This document shows, one piece after another, positions 1 to 10,155 of a DNA stretch of 64,000 nucleotides (positions are counted from its first letter, which is position 1; the number at the start of each line of letters is the position of its first letter). A program made the translations under genes and the position numbers. The stretch is from assembly GCA_951799445.1 (NCBI GenBank), contig OX637296.1:7502001-7566000 (forward strand), given 5' to 3'. The notes beneath the pieces were generated by a model. That model was not told the origin of the DNA and ran no database searches. It saw only the letters and a program-made list of their open reading frames with translations. This DNA comes from Pseudisothecium myosuroides. Its lineage: Eukaryota; Streptophyta; Bryopsida; Hypnales; Lembophyllaceae.

Positions 1-908
1 TGGAACGGATCCGTTGGATCCGATCCGGAAGGACCCGGTTCTCCAAAAACCGGTTTCTTCCCTGGGTTGGAGGTCTCACCCGGAGGGGTTGGGGTTCCTC
101 TCCGGTGAGGAGGCGTCGTCTTCTGCCGCTTGTGCTGCGGCCGGTGTTGCTCCTCCTCTTCTTCTTCTTCCTCCTCGGAACCGGATACTTCTTCCTGTTC
201 TTCTTCTTCCGATTCCGATTCCCCATACTTCAAGAGTGACTCATGAGTCTTCCACTCCTTCTCCTCCGTATCCGTGAGGGGTTGATTGTGTTTGTAAAGA
301 TGGAAGAGGTAGGGACTCAACGGAGTCGGCCTACTTCCTCCGATCTTCGGAATCAGACGGTTGACCAGATCAGAAAAGATCCTGGCCCAGTCCACTTTCC
401 GTTCCCCGCTCAGGGCTCCGAAAATGAGGTTCCCGATGGCGATGGTCACCCTCGTCGGCTTCTCCGGGTGGATGATCGGAACCAAGAACTGCAACAGGTT
501 GCGATGTCGGTCGTCCAAACAGTCTGCGACCGCATGCCCATCCTTTGAGTCCACCGTGCTCCGGAACTTCCCCCGAGTGTAACCCTCCTTCGAGGAAGCC
601 ATCCCTCGACCTCCGGACCGGAATTCGTACACGGCCTTCCACATCTCTTCCGTCCAACTGCTCGGAATTCCGCGGATGGTCTTGTCGAACTGATTTGAGA
701 GCTTTCCCAACAACTCTCGAACCATCCGCTCCTCCCTAAACCCCCAGGGTTTATCGATCAGTCCTCCGCAACCCATCTTGGCAAGATCCTCTATCAGGTT
801 GTCCTTTTCCTTCTCTTCTACTGGAATAATCGGACACACCTTCCGGAGTTTCACTTCTGCTGCGGAGGAACTGGACGGTCCTGCTCTACTCTTGCGGAGC
901 TGAGGCAT
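1..908 (-). CDS. Transposase_32-like (putative plant transposon protein) ORF, C-terminus off window
   Basis: An uninterrupted reading frame of about 302 codons starts at the ATG at 906-908 and runs off the left edge. The N-terminus is basic (MPQLRKSR). Residues about 25-220 form a mixed helical region that resembles the 'putative plant transposon protein' (Transposase_32) domain found in plant retroelements, with a block LLQFLVPIIHPEKPTRVTI followed by LIFGALSGE. After it come a run of glutamates (about residues 226-250) and a basic, proline-rich stretch. G+C and codon use are higher than in the flanking transposon DNA. A TATA-like sequence lies about 280 bases upstream. The frame is seen directly; the family is recognised by eye and is only moderately sure. 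Its exact function is unknown; it could be a gag-like or accessory ORF of a retroelement. Confidence 0.6.
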   Translation of the reverse strand, partial: MPQLRKSRAGPSSSSAAEVKLRKVCPIIPVEEKEKDNLIEDLAKMGCGGLIDKPWGFREERMVRELLGKLSNQFDKTIRGIPSSWTEEMWKAVYEFRSGGRGMASSKEGYTRGKFRSTVDSKDGHAVADCLDDRHRNLLQFLVPIIHPEKPTRVTIAIGNLIFGALSGERKVDWARIFSDLVNRLIPKIGGSRPTPLSPYLFHLYKHNQPLTDTEEKEWKTHESLLKYGESESEEEEQEEVSGSEEEEEEEEEQHRPQHKRQKTTPPHRRGTPTPPGETSNPGKKPVFGEPGPSGSDPTDPF

Positions 909-1185
909 GGACACGAGCTGTGCTAAACCGGATTCTGACTGAGGCTACCTTTCCCTCTCCTAGCCGCACGTCTCGTTTCTCACCTTCGCTCTTCCGATCT
1001 CAACCGGAATACCTCTAAACCTGCAACAAACACTAAAGCGCTGCGCGCTCTAACACACTAACACTCGCACACACACAAACCCAAAACAAGAAAGCAAAGC
1101 GCTGGGAAGCGAAGCTAAGTACAAGCTGGAGCGAGATTTCTGCAAACAAAGATTGAAAAAGAGTGGCAACTGGATTGGTCAGCCC

Positions 1186-1192
1186 ATATATA
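1186..1192 (-). promoter_or_regulatory. Candidate TATA box for the minus-strand transposon ORF
   Basis: On the minus strand the sequence reads CTATATATGG about 280 bases upstream of the ATG at 908. No tRNA primer-binding site was recognised between this TATA and the ORF, so an LTR origin is not shown. Confidence 0.4.
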
Positions 1193-1400
1193 GTCTGATC
1201 TGTCATCATGACCAAATCCGTTCCTGACCCAATCCGTTCCAACTCAGATCCGTTCCAACTCTAATCCGGTTTAGATTCAGATCGAATCCGGATTGTCACC
1301 TATTCCGTTCCGTAGTTTAATTTCCGGTTATCGGTTACCTCTTGCTCGAATCCGGATCCTAGATCACGGTTTCCGTTCCAAGATTTAGATAACTTACAAA
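1193..1400. other. Upstream region rich in GGATCCG/CCGGATT-like words
   Basis: This stretch repeats short words such as GATCCGTTCCA and AATCCGG, which also occur at positions 1-35 of the window. It is likely the upstream or terminal part of the element carrying the ORF at 1-908. The right boundary near 1,390-1,400 is where base composition changes to that of the CACTA element. No duplication can be checked because the other end lies outside the window. Confidence 0.35.
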
Positions 1401-1411
1401 AAACCAAAAAT

Positions 1412-1717
1412 TCACATTGCGACATGCCTCTCCATCATTGCGGGTACGATGTCATCCATGTAACCTTGACTCTTACTGCCCCAAAATGCCACTGCGAAAT
1501 TAATAAGACACCTTGACAGAAAAGGCTGCAACCAAGGACAAAACACTACTCTCCTTGTCTTTGTTTTCATAGTTGGCCTAATTCTGGGATTTGGATTCTT
1601 CTCCGTGTGCAAACTACTGTCCACCAACGTCCCATGTACGTTGAAAATGAGCAATTTATGTTTTCCCCTTCCTATTGGTTCAATGCGCAAATTCAAAGGA
1701 GCTCTCACCTGACCCAA
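1412..1717 (-). pseudogene. Exon encoding part of an FCP1/NIF-like (HAD) phosphatase domain
   Basis: The minus-strand frame carries KLLIFNVHGTLVD, then RRVVFCPWLQPFLSRC and FAVAFWGSKSQGYMDDIV. These match in order the HAD motif I, the RPWL/FL helix and the motif II region of plant FCP1/NLI-interacting-factor-like proteins (usual form LLVLDLNGLLVD ... R-PF--FL ... WSS). In motif I the nucleophile aspartate is replaced by asparagine, so catalysis would be unlikely. The exon ends at a stop at 1,412 unless spliced earlier. A 3' splice site (CTGATTCTAG) lies just upstream, about 60 bases after the TNPA-like exon ending near 1,779. It may be a captured host exon or the C-terminal part of the TNPA-like gene. 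Domain call by eye. Confidence 0.5.
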
Positions 1718-1778
1718 CCTAGAATCAGGGAGTGTTGCCTAGGAATTTACCTCAATGGCCGGTTTGGGGGCTCTCTTC

Positions 1779-2043
1779 TACTTCCTAGGAGAAGGGTTCT
1801 TTGAAGCATCGCCTACATCCACGTGCTTCCCGGATTCTTCCACGGAGCCATCTGCATCTCCTCCAAGAGAGTAAGGGTTTGTTGAGTCCCTTGGAGCGCT
1901 TTTGGGGTCCGAATCGGCCTTCTTGCTGTTGTGGTCACTACACTTGGGGTCTTCTCCATGGGGTGCATAGACTTCATCTGCTGCTGCGGGCTGCACCTCT
2001 TCGCTGCCCTGGAGGAGTTTACCATTCTCTGGTGGAGGGGCTG
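1779..2043 (-). pseudogene. Distal part of the TNPA-like gene, cut off by LTR A
   Basis: This 265-base open stretch is the continuation of the exon that ends at 7,135. If LTR A and one copy of the GGCTG duplication are ignored, the frame passes from SKELIAA (7,140 side) to PPPENGKLLQG (2,038 side) without a shift and stays open to a TAG at about 1,778. The encoded segment is polar and rich in Ser, Asp, Pro and Ala, with no recognised domain. It may splice to the FCP1/NIF-like exon at 1,717. The frame continuity is strong evidence that the two pieces were one exon before insertion. Confidence 0.65.
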
Positions 2044-2561
2044 TGTGGGCGCAAGATTACCCACCCTTGGTAATAAAGCGAACACCGACCAGGTTCTATG
2101 CCTTTATCCACATTTTTTAATATATGGGGGTGATGTGAGCGCGGTCCACTGTGCCTTCCAAGCAATGGATCTTTTTTGCTAACGTTTCCTAAGTGTCGTG
2201 GATAGCAGCGAATAATTAGTAATGCATGTAGTAACTCACAAGTTAACTGCGATGTTCAGAGTGATGGTGAAATCTGAACTCCCTAACTATCTATCCTATG
2301 TCGAGGGTCGACTGAGTAGTTGGCGTCATTTTTAACGTCCCTAACTACGTAAAAAGGGGAACCCCTATGTTCCTTCCATGAACCCCTAAGACTATCTTGG
2401 GTTTCTAAGACTTCACCTAGAAGTTCTACTTTTAAAAACTACCTCTACAGTTCCAACTTCGGAATGTAACTCTAGATTTTACTTCTTTAACTTGATTCTT
2501 AAATATTAGCTACCGACTTGTGCTTGATGTTTTGTCTTTTGACTCTAGGTTTCTATTCCTA

Positions 2562-2915
2562 AATTAACTCTAAGATTTACCCTTGAATTTTAACTCTATG
2601 TTTTAACTTTTAACTCTAAGTTTTTACTCCTGAATTAACTCTAAGATTTACCCTTGAATTTTAACTCTATGTTTTAATTTTTAACTCTAAGTTTTTACTC
2701 CTAAATTAACTCTAAGATTTACCCTTGAATTTTAACTCTATGTTTTAACTTTCAACTCTAAGTTTTTACTCCTAAATTAACTCTAAGATTTACCCTTGAA
2801 TTTTAACTCTATGTTTTAACTTTTAACTCTAAGTTTTTACTCCTAAATTAACTCTAAGATTTACCCTTGAATTTTAACTCTATGTTTTAACTTTGACTCT
2901 AGATTTTTTCTACTT
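2562..2915. repeat. 71-bp tandem repeat, about five copies
   Basis: The word AATTAACTCTAAGATTTAC recurs with starts at 2,562, 2,633, 2,704, 2,775 and 2,846, exactly 71 bases apart. Copies differ by only one or a few bases. The unit is T-rich with TTTAACTCTA words and lies inside LTR A. The surrounding 2,440-3,500 region holds more degenerate versions of the same words. Confidence 0.9.
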
Positions 2916-4729
2916 CCAACAACTAACTCTAACTTTAACTTCTACCTCTTAACTTTTAGCTTCTACTTTTAGCCTTTCACTATAACTTTTTACTCCCCAA
3001 TTGACTCTAAAGTTTAACCTTTAAATTTAATCTTAAATTTTGACTTTTGACTTTTGACTTTCCACTTCCAACTTTAATCCTATCGTTTTAATCCTAGTTT
3101 AACTCTAAGTGTTATCCTCCTAAATTTAATTCCAACTTTTAACTCTAGGGCTTAACTTCTAAACTTACTTCCACAATTTACTCTGAGTTTTGACTTCTAA
3201 TTTTAACTCTATTTCTAACTAAAAATCTACTCGTAATTTCTACCCCCTAAATTTAGTCCAAGGTTTTATTTTTTTTTAATTTCTACTTCCCACTCAGAAT
3301 TTTTTACTCCTAATTAACCCTAACTTCCTTTTCTAAACTACCCTAAGGTTTCACTGGAAATTTTAATCCCCTAAGTTAAACTTCCAAATTAATCCTACTT
3401 TTTAACTTCCCAAAGTTAACTCTAGAGTTTGACCTTAGAATTTTAACTTTAAGAAATAAAATGTAAATTGATTCTAATTCTAACCGCTAATCAATCCCTA
3501 ATTTTAATCCTACATTCTCTTTCTAATTTAAACCCCTAAGGTCCGTCCATGATTCTTTTTGGATGATTTCTACTCAAAATTCCTCCGTCCTACCCCCTAC
3601 CGCTTAACTTAGCCTAACGCGGTCAGTTTACGGTCAAATCTTAATTATAAGATGTTTTCGGAAACCCCTATCACTAATCTATAGACTTTTGAATCTAAAC
3701 TTCTAATTTGCACTAATCACGGATGCTAATCACGTTCTAAGGGCTGATTAGGAAAATAAATGCTAATTAGGGAGAAACATCAAAGACTAAATCAAAAACT
3801 CACCTCTTCACTACCGGTGTCGGAAATGACTTCGTCCACGTCCACGTGTACATCCTCACGCTCCATGGTAGTCTTTGGCTTTGTTTTGAATTTTTCTTCA
3901 AGCTCACCGCTTATTGAGAAAATATTACAATTTTTGATGATCTAAACTCCCTCTTTTCCTTCCTCCTTTTCTTTTCTTTCTTCCCCTCTCTTCTACACTA
4001 GCACTATTCCACCTAAGCTTTTATGAGTCTTACACTATGGTTTCAAACTACGAGAAGGTTTTAAATGTTCTTCCTACCCTCTTGCACAATTTGCCTTTGT
4101 GTCATCCTAATCCTCCTCCCAACGGTCACCACAAATTCTCAAGATTTCCTTTTCTAATCCTACCTAAGCCTAAGCCTAGGTCACTATTTATCGTCTCTCT
4201 CACCTCTCCCCTATTTCATTCGATTGTTCTCTATCCTTCCTCCATTGTGTGTAGAGTGTTTTGAAGTTGTTGGTGAGGGTGAGACTTCCTTGTGTGCAGG
4301 TACGGTGGTGCTCCGCTCTTTTCTCCCTTCTCCCTTTTTGATTTTAGACCCTAATCCCTACTTAGCAATAGGTCAGCCCCCCATTTTCCTTTGTTTTGTT
4401 TATCTAGTGTGAGAGAAACCAAAAATCAAGAAAAAGGAGTTCAAAAATGGGGACCGAACTGGGGCCCCAACTGCCTGCCGGACCAAGCCTGCCCTCCCGG
4501 CTGGCTGGCTAGCTGCTGGGGGGTCGGGTTCAAAAATAAATAAATAAATAAATAATTTATTTATTTGTTTTCTTTTGATGTGTGGATGATGTGACCTGGT
4601 CTGGTTCGGTTCTCGACTTGATCTGGTCTGTTTGGTTCTCGACTTGATCTGGTCTGTTTTGGCTCTGGACCTTGACTACTAAGGGAAAACTAGATTTTTG
4701 GGCAAAACTGGATTTTTGGTGAACTAAGG

Positions 4730-4965
4730 GAAAGAAAACTTGGAGAAAATAAAACTTGGGGAAAATAGAACTTGGGGAAAACAAACTTGGGGAAAATAGG
4801 ACTTGAGGGAAAATAGAACTTGGGGAAAATAGGACTTGAGGGAAATAGAACTTGGGAAAAATAAGACTTGGGGAAAATAGAACTTGGGGAACAACTTAGT
4901 CACCCTAAAACTTGGGGAACACTTAGACACACTAACTTGGGGAACACTCAGACTCACTAAATGCA
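4730..4965. repeat. Short tandem repeats of the GGGGAAAATAGAACTT type inside LTR A
   Basis: About ten degenerate units of roughly 15-25 bases read AACTTGGGGAAAATAG. They are preceded by an (AAAT)n tract at 4,535-4,565 and two direct copies of a unit ending CTCGACTTGATCTGGTCTG (4,611-4,660). No coding signal is seen. Confidence 0.75.
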
Positions 4966-5039
4966 AAGGAACTTACATATCTTGGAAGCTAAACTCTGGA
5001 GGTTTCCACAAAGGTCTTGGAAACTAGACTTTGGAACTA

Positions 5040-5445
5040 AACACGAGGGAGGTGCAAAGCTTCGCCGTTAGATTGGTTTTAACACCAACTTTAGGACTTC
5101 TTGGCACCTCGGGGGTTCAAAACTCCGCCGTCTACACTTTTAACACACGCTTTAGGACTTCAACTTTGTCACTAGTTCAAAGCTTCGCCGTCCCGGAGGG
5201 GGGTCCACTCAACAAGGAGAAGATTAGAAGAGGGTTTGGAATAACTTAGAAAACATGCACAAAGGAGGTTCAAAGCTTTGCCGTCCCGGAGGGGGGTCCA
5301 CTCAACAAGGAAAAAATTAGAAGAAGGTTTGGGATAACTTTAGAAAACATGCACAAAGGAGGTTCAAAGCTTCGCCGTCCCGGAGGGGGGTCCACTCAAC
5401 AAGGAGAAGGTTAGAAGAAGGTGTAAGAAAAACACAAAGAGAAAA
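5040..5445 (-). repeat. Tandem repeat of about 90-100 bp with CAAAGCTTCGCCGT core, LTR A
   Basis: At least three long units contain GTTCAAAGCTTCGCCGTCCC, then GGAGGGGGGTCCACTCAAC, starting near 5,173, 5,268 and 5,360; shorter versions lie near 5,055 and 5,115. On the sense strand of the LTR the core reads ACGGCGAAGCTTTG. It recurs at equivalent places in LTRs B, C, D and E, downstream of the TATA box, so it belongs to the transcribed leader. Confidence 0.8.
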
Positions 5446-5836
5446 TACACAAGTTAGACCACGTGGCAACACAAAGCTCACATGCTAAAGGCCCCCCAAA
5501 GCGGCATCGCCCAGGTACGGTGGGGGGTGACTTTAGGATTAGTGCAAGATACAAAAAGACTCTTAACTTCACAAGTTAGACCACAACACGTACAAGAGGG
5601 AGAGAGAGGCTCTCCACTTACAACAAGGTACCAAAAACTTCACAAAAGAGTACACAAAGCAAGGTAGAAGGACCCCCAAGGACCTTCAAAGCTTGAAAAT
5701 AAGCAACAATGGAGCCAAAAGTGCTCCGAAAATACCGTAGAGGTTTTTGGCTTGAAACGCCAAAATATCCAAAATAACTTGGACCCACGGACCCAAAACA
5801 AGAATTGGGGGTGTTCTAGAGAGAGAAATGGGGCCC

Positions 5837-5844
5837 TTATATAG
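5837..5844 (-). promoter_or_regulatory. LTR A core promoter (TATATAAG)
   Basis: The minus strand reads CCTATATAAGGGCCC followed by CATTTCTCTC, the same block found in LTRs B, C, D and E. It lies about 1.29 kb from the LTR 5' border, which places the likely transcript start well inside the LTR. Confidence 0.75.
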
Positions 5845-7134
5845 GTTTCCAAGGGCTCACCCCTCCCTCTAAAGTTCTAAGGTAACCTTATCAACGGGGA
5901 TTTTCATCCTCATCCTCAAAGATTTTCATCCTACATCCTAAATTTCTACTTCTACCATCTATGCTGGACCAACATCCTAACTTTTGGAGATTAGCTCCAA
6001 TCGGCGAACGGATTGCGCCGTTGGATCCAGAACGCCGTGTTTAATCCTCAACCCCTCTATCCCCCGTACCAAGGCCAAAAACCCATCGTAGGCTAATTTA
6101 GTTTAAAAACCAAATCGTGGTAAAATCCTAGATCTTGGGGGTCTCCTATTTTGAGAAATGTGAATAGCCTAGGGTCTCCGGTAGGTGCGAGAGAGTCGGG
6201 AAGGACTTTTGGTTGACTTCGTTTCGCCATCGTATGGTCCCGGAATGCCGGTCAACGTGGCGGGGTCCCCGCCACGTGGTTAATTCCCGAGGAATCTCGC
6301 CGGTTCGGGTACTTGCCGCTATCGGAATGTCGTGAAACTTCACGGAGCGCATTATTAACATAAAACAAGCTAGTCTAATTTTTAGTGAGATTTTATTGTA
6401 ACCTGGGTAATTTCCATGAAATTCCCGTTGGAGGTTAGGAGGGTTGACCACCCGGGAAAAGGTTCTTCTGCAAGTCGGAAGATGCCGGGATTTTTCATGT
6501 GACCTCTCAGGGAGTCGCATGAAAGACGTGCGGGTGTGTTTCCGTACCTGGCACGATTGGTCAATGGAGATTTACAACTGGCCATCTCCTCGAATTAGCG
6601 ACGGTGCGGGAATCTTCTGCAGGTGGAGGAATCTTGGCGAACCGATTTCGCCGTTGGACTCCTGGCATGGGATTCACCCTAGAACACCATCCTTGGGCTG
6701 TAGATTCCTCCACGGGCCCGATCTTGCGTGAGTGGCTCCTGCATGCTAACAATCGGGACTTTGGGAATTCGTCGATCTAATGGGGAATTCTAAATCTAAC
6801 TCTAGGACCCGACCTAGTGGCCTCGCTGTGGATCCCTCGGACCGACCTAGCCATGAATCGCCACATTCTTGGTGGGATTTAGCCCTTTTGGGGCTGTGTG
6901 ACTCGAATCCTCCAAATCTAACCTCTTCGTTATTTTTATACCATTTTTAGGCAAGGTTTGGGGGATTCTAAGTAAAAAACACAAATCTAGACCAAATTCT
7001 ATAATGGGTATGACACAACCCTATTTCGGTTCTACACTCTTTTTATGGATTTTTCTATACTTTTATCAACTTTAAATTGCAAATTTAAAAAAAAATAATT
7101 CTATGAGTCCTAAGTGACAAATTGGGAGCTCACA

Positions 7135-9434
7135 GGCTGCGATTAGTTCTTTCGATGGGACTGGAGCCAGGGATTCTGCAATTGGTACAGCAGTGGAGGG
7201 ACAAGAAAACGTCTCCAAGGGAGCGCTCTCTAGTTCAACCACAACCGTTTCTGGTTGTGCTTCTATGGCTAAGGCGCAGTCTTGCATCTCTGAGTCCCCT
7301 GTGATGTTTACCACATTCACACTGAGCGGAAGAGGTGGCTCTGCGACTACCTCATTTGTGCTTCCATTTTGGGCACAGGGATCCGGAATAATTTTGGGAT
7401 CTTCCACTTCCGGGACCACTATTGACGTCTGGTGAACTAAGGCAGACTTTGACGCGGACGGACTGCAATCCTCACTGCCCTTTAAACTGCCAATGTACGT
7501 TGTGAACATTGACTTCAACTCCTCCACCGCGTTGTTGGTAGCTGCCGCACTTGCCAAAACTTTCGAGAATTCGCCCTTCAAATCAGTTTGAGTTTTCTCT
7601 ATTGCACAAATTCTAGCTGAATCCCCCACAGTCAAATCCTAGTGTCCTCGGACGCCCACAAAAACGGTAACAAAGTCAGAAGTTACATTGGTCTCATTCA
7701 TAACAGGAACTCAGTACTAAAGAATGACTACGAAACTCCGACGCGACTGAAGAATGACTGCCGTTCTTCTGTGTGACTGGATACTCCCTGACTACATGAC
7801 TGGCTACTGCATTGTAAGAATTAGAGTGAGCACTATGAGCTCTCTTGGATAGCAAGACCGTCCTCAGGTGCTGCGGAAAGCACCACATACATTTCAATTA
7901 CGCTAACTATATACTGAACTGCTAAAGGCTACATTAAGAGAATTCAAACAAGTCATAGAATTGACATGAAAGGGAAGTGAGGATCTCACAGAGGCCCGTG
8001 CTGAATGCCCTTTGGATGCCTGCATTCCTTCCGCAATCTCAGTGATTCCCGGGCTACTGGGCCTTCCCTCCTTCTGCATCAGACATGTTTATAGTGAGCA
8101 CAGGTTAGATATTAGTCTCCCATCATTTCACAAAGACTACTAGTAGCAAAGTGGGCAAAAGTGCTATTGTGTTACTAAAACAAAGGCAACTGAGAGTCAG
8201 TGTCTGACCAAATCCGCTTCCTTTCTAGCCTTCCCTTTCTTCCCAAAGCTAGAGTAATTCTTCACTTGTCTCCTTGCATGGGCCATTGTTGCAGCTTTCT
8301 TCATTTGAATATCTGTATTCCAATAATCTTGTAGTAGGAGTCATTGCTTCGGGTCCATATGAGGTGGACATTCGTCATCAATATGTTCAAAATGGAATTT
8401 CAATATTGACCTCTCCGTCTTCAAATACCTCTTGATGGCATTCCGGAATCCAAGCATGCTCAACTCATTGCCCATATATTCAAAGTCGTGGTCCAAAGTA
8501 TCTCTAAGTTTTTGCACTGCCTCAAGCCGTTGTTTCTCCCACTCAATGACGCTCAAGTCCAGGATCCTAAGCACATATGTCCGCACGGAGCAGTCCCATG
8601 CGTTCTTGCCCGCACAACCAGCGTCAATTTGTCCACCTGCCGTGACAGAAATCCGGTTTGGTTTCTTGCCCCCCTTGCTCCTATCAACACTGCCTTGCTC
8701 ATAAACTGAGCGCTTCAGACGCCTAGACGCTCTTCCTCCACTCTCAAGTGGCGCATCACCGAGGGGGTTCAATTCAAAACCCTGAGAATTTGGCGGCCAC
8801 CTCTCCGGATAGGGTCCTACAGGTGGTGGCGGTCCCGCACCCCATGCCGGTGCCTGCGTGGGAGCTGGAGGCATCCACTGCCAATTGTTCCCGTAGCTCG
8901 ATTGAGGCTGCGGAGGTGCCTGAGCAACACGACTCCTTATTGGAGATCTCGTGGGCTGCACCAACCTCTTCCGCTTGCTTCTCTTATCTACCAAAGCTTC
9001 CTCCGCCTCAAGATTGTCATCATCGGAGTCAAATGCGCGCGTCTCGGCCGCAACATTCCCTGCGCTCAAGAACCGGTCCTCATGAAGACCTAAATTTCAA
9101 TTGATTTGTTCTCTCCTCTCCTCTGCAATTCTATGCTTCTACCACTAAAAGAATAATGGGGCTAAGGCCGCTCAACCCTAACCCACCTAGCCTTGTCTAG
9201 AAGAGATTCAGAAATTTCAAGATGAAAGATTAGGGCAACCTAGAGGACCGTCTAACATATCCCCGCTACAAAGAGGCCGACATTGCGAGATTTAGGATTA
9301 CCTGCAGGCAGGACCTCCGAGGTCGCCTCCTTCTGAACATGTGCACACACAATTGCGAGATTCATCATACCTGCTGCAATGGCCTCGGAGTTTGTCTGGG
9401 TCTCATTTGAAGCGGACTCGCTATCGGAACTCAT
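7135..9434 (-). pseudogene. TNPA-like / Transposase_24 (Ptta/En-Spm) gene of the CACTA element
   Basis: Exons inferred on the minus strand: 9,434-9,371 (starts MSSDSESASNE), 9,089-8,209, 8,073-7,990 and 7,638-7,140, all with in-phase GT/AG sites; the last continues beyond LTR A at 2,038. The protein has an acidic N-terminus, a Pro/Gln-rich linker, a block CSVRTYVLRILDLSVIEWEK, then DYWNTDIQMKK and NYSSFGKKG, which correspond to the conserved W---W-----K...N--S---G--G core of PF03004 proteins that bind CACTA subterminal repeats. An in-frame TGA at 8,341-8,343 sits where relatives have Trp (KQ-stop-LLLQDYW), so a TGG-to-TGA change is likely. With LTR A inserted in exon 4, the gene is dead. Its partner TNP2 is divergent at 11,441. 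Confidence 0.75.
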
Positions 9435-10036
9435 TTTCCCCTTCTAGCGTGCACGGTCCTTCCCGTTGCTAGAGCGATGTCGCCCGAGCAGTCTAGAGCT
9501 CTTTCGTTGAATGCGCCCTCCATTGGGCTCTTTTCCTTGTGCCTCCCCCTTCTTCCGCACAGCAGTGGAGTTTCTTCTGCATGTGCGACAAAGAAACGCT
9601 TCAACAGGGGCGAATAAGAGAGACCAACATCACCAATCGCACTCTCTCGTACTGGATGGTACATTGAAGTTGGAATGTGCACGAACATGCGCTAGACAAT
9701 GAGCCTAAACAAAACTAGGGTTCCAGTTCTTCTCAGAGTTTGTACGCCGCCTACGTCCGCTTCTGTGGGCTATGTGGCGGTTCCGGGTTGTTTCTTTTTA
9801 AAAACGGACGTTGGTAGCCCATATCCCATTCTATGACTGCTCAATGACTCTCTGGAAACTAAAGCCCTCGTCGTAGTCATACAATGCGACTGTTGTCAAA
9901 GCAAGAAAGCACTACACTATGACTGCTGGGCAACTCAAATGGAAATAAATGCATTAGTTCACCTGCTAACCTAGGCGCGCGCCGCCATTACAAAGAAATA
10001 ATGGATCTAAAACCACAAGAAGAAGAGCACACTTAC

Positions 10037-10155
10037 AATTTGTCGGCTGCAAGTTCCGCTGGCCTAGCGGCTAGCTTGACCTCCGCAACACGTTTGTCGC
10101 GTAGGAGTTTGTACTCCAATTTCTCCTCCTCTCCATCCTGCAAGGTAACATCCAT
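10037..10155 (-). CDS. Candidate first exon of the TNPA-like gene
   Basis: An ATG at 10,155 opens a frame reading MDVTLQDGEEEKLEYKLLRD and continuing RVAEVKLAARPAELAADK to a good splice donor (TT|GTAAGT). The charged YKLLRDKRVAEVK segment resembles the N-terminal helix of plant CACTA accessory proteins. I could not find an in-phase acceptor joining it to 9,434, so it may be an alternative first exon or belong to an extra small exon in 9,435-10,036. Confidence 0.4.

Larger units (their letters stand above)
2044..7134 (-). mobile_element. LTR A: solo long terminal repeat of about 5.1 kb
   Basis: The copy is in minus orientation. Its ends read TGTGGGCGCAAG at 2,044 and GGGAGCTCACA at 7,134, i.e. 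a TG...CA repeat with an extended TGTGAGC/GCTCACA border, flanked by GGCTG on both sides (2,039-2,043 and 7,135-7,139). The internal ends match LTRs B, C, D and E: the motif TTACCCACCCTTGGTAA near one end and CCTAAGTGACAAATTGGGAG near the other. There is no gag or pol, so it is a solo LTR rather than a whole element. It carries a conserved TATA (5,837-5,844), tandem repeats and repeated CAAAGCTTCGCCGT words. It interrupts an exon of the TNPA-like gene. Confidence 0.9.

Noticed and set aside
909..1185. tRNA primer-binding site before the ORF at 1-908
   Set aside because: I looked for a TGGTATCAGAGC-like sequence on the minus strand and did not find one, so I do not call this an LTR element.
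2562..2915. CRISPR-like array
   Set aside because: The repeats are directly adjacent 71-bp units without unique spacers, in plant transposon DNA.
4557..4966. Phe/Ser/Pro-rich minus-strand ORFs
   Set aside because: They are translations of short tandem repeats in LTR A.
8432..9104. Plus-strand ORFs opposite the TNPA-like exon
   Set aside because: They are antisense shadows of the minus-strand coding exon.
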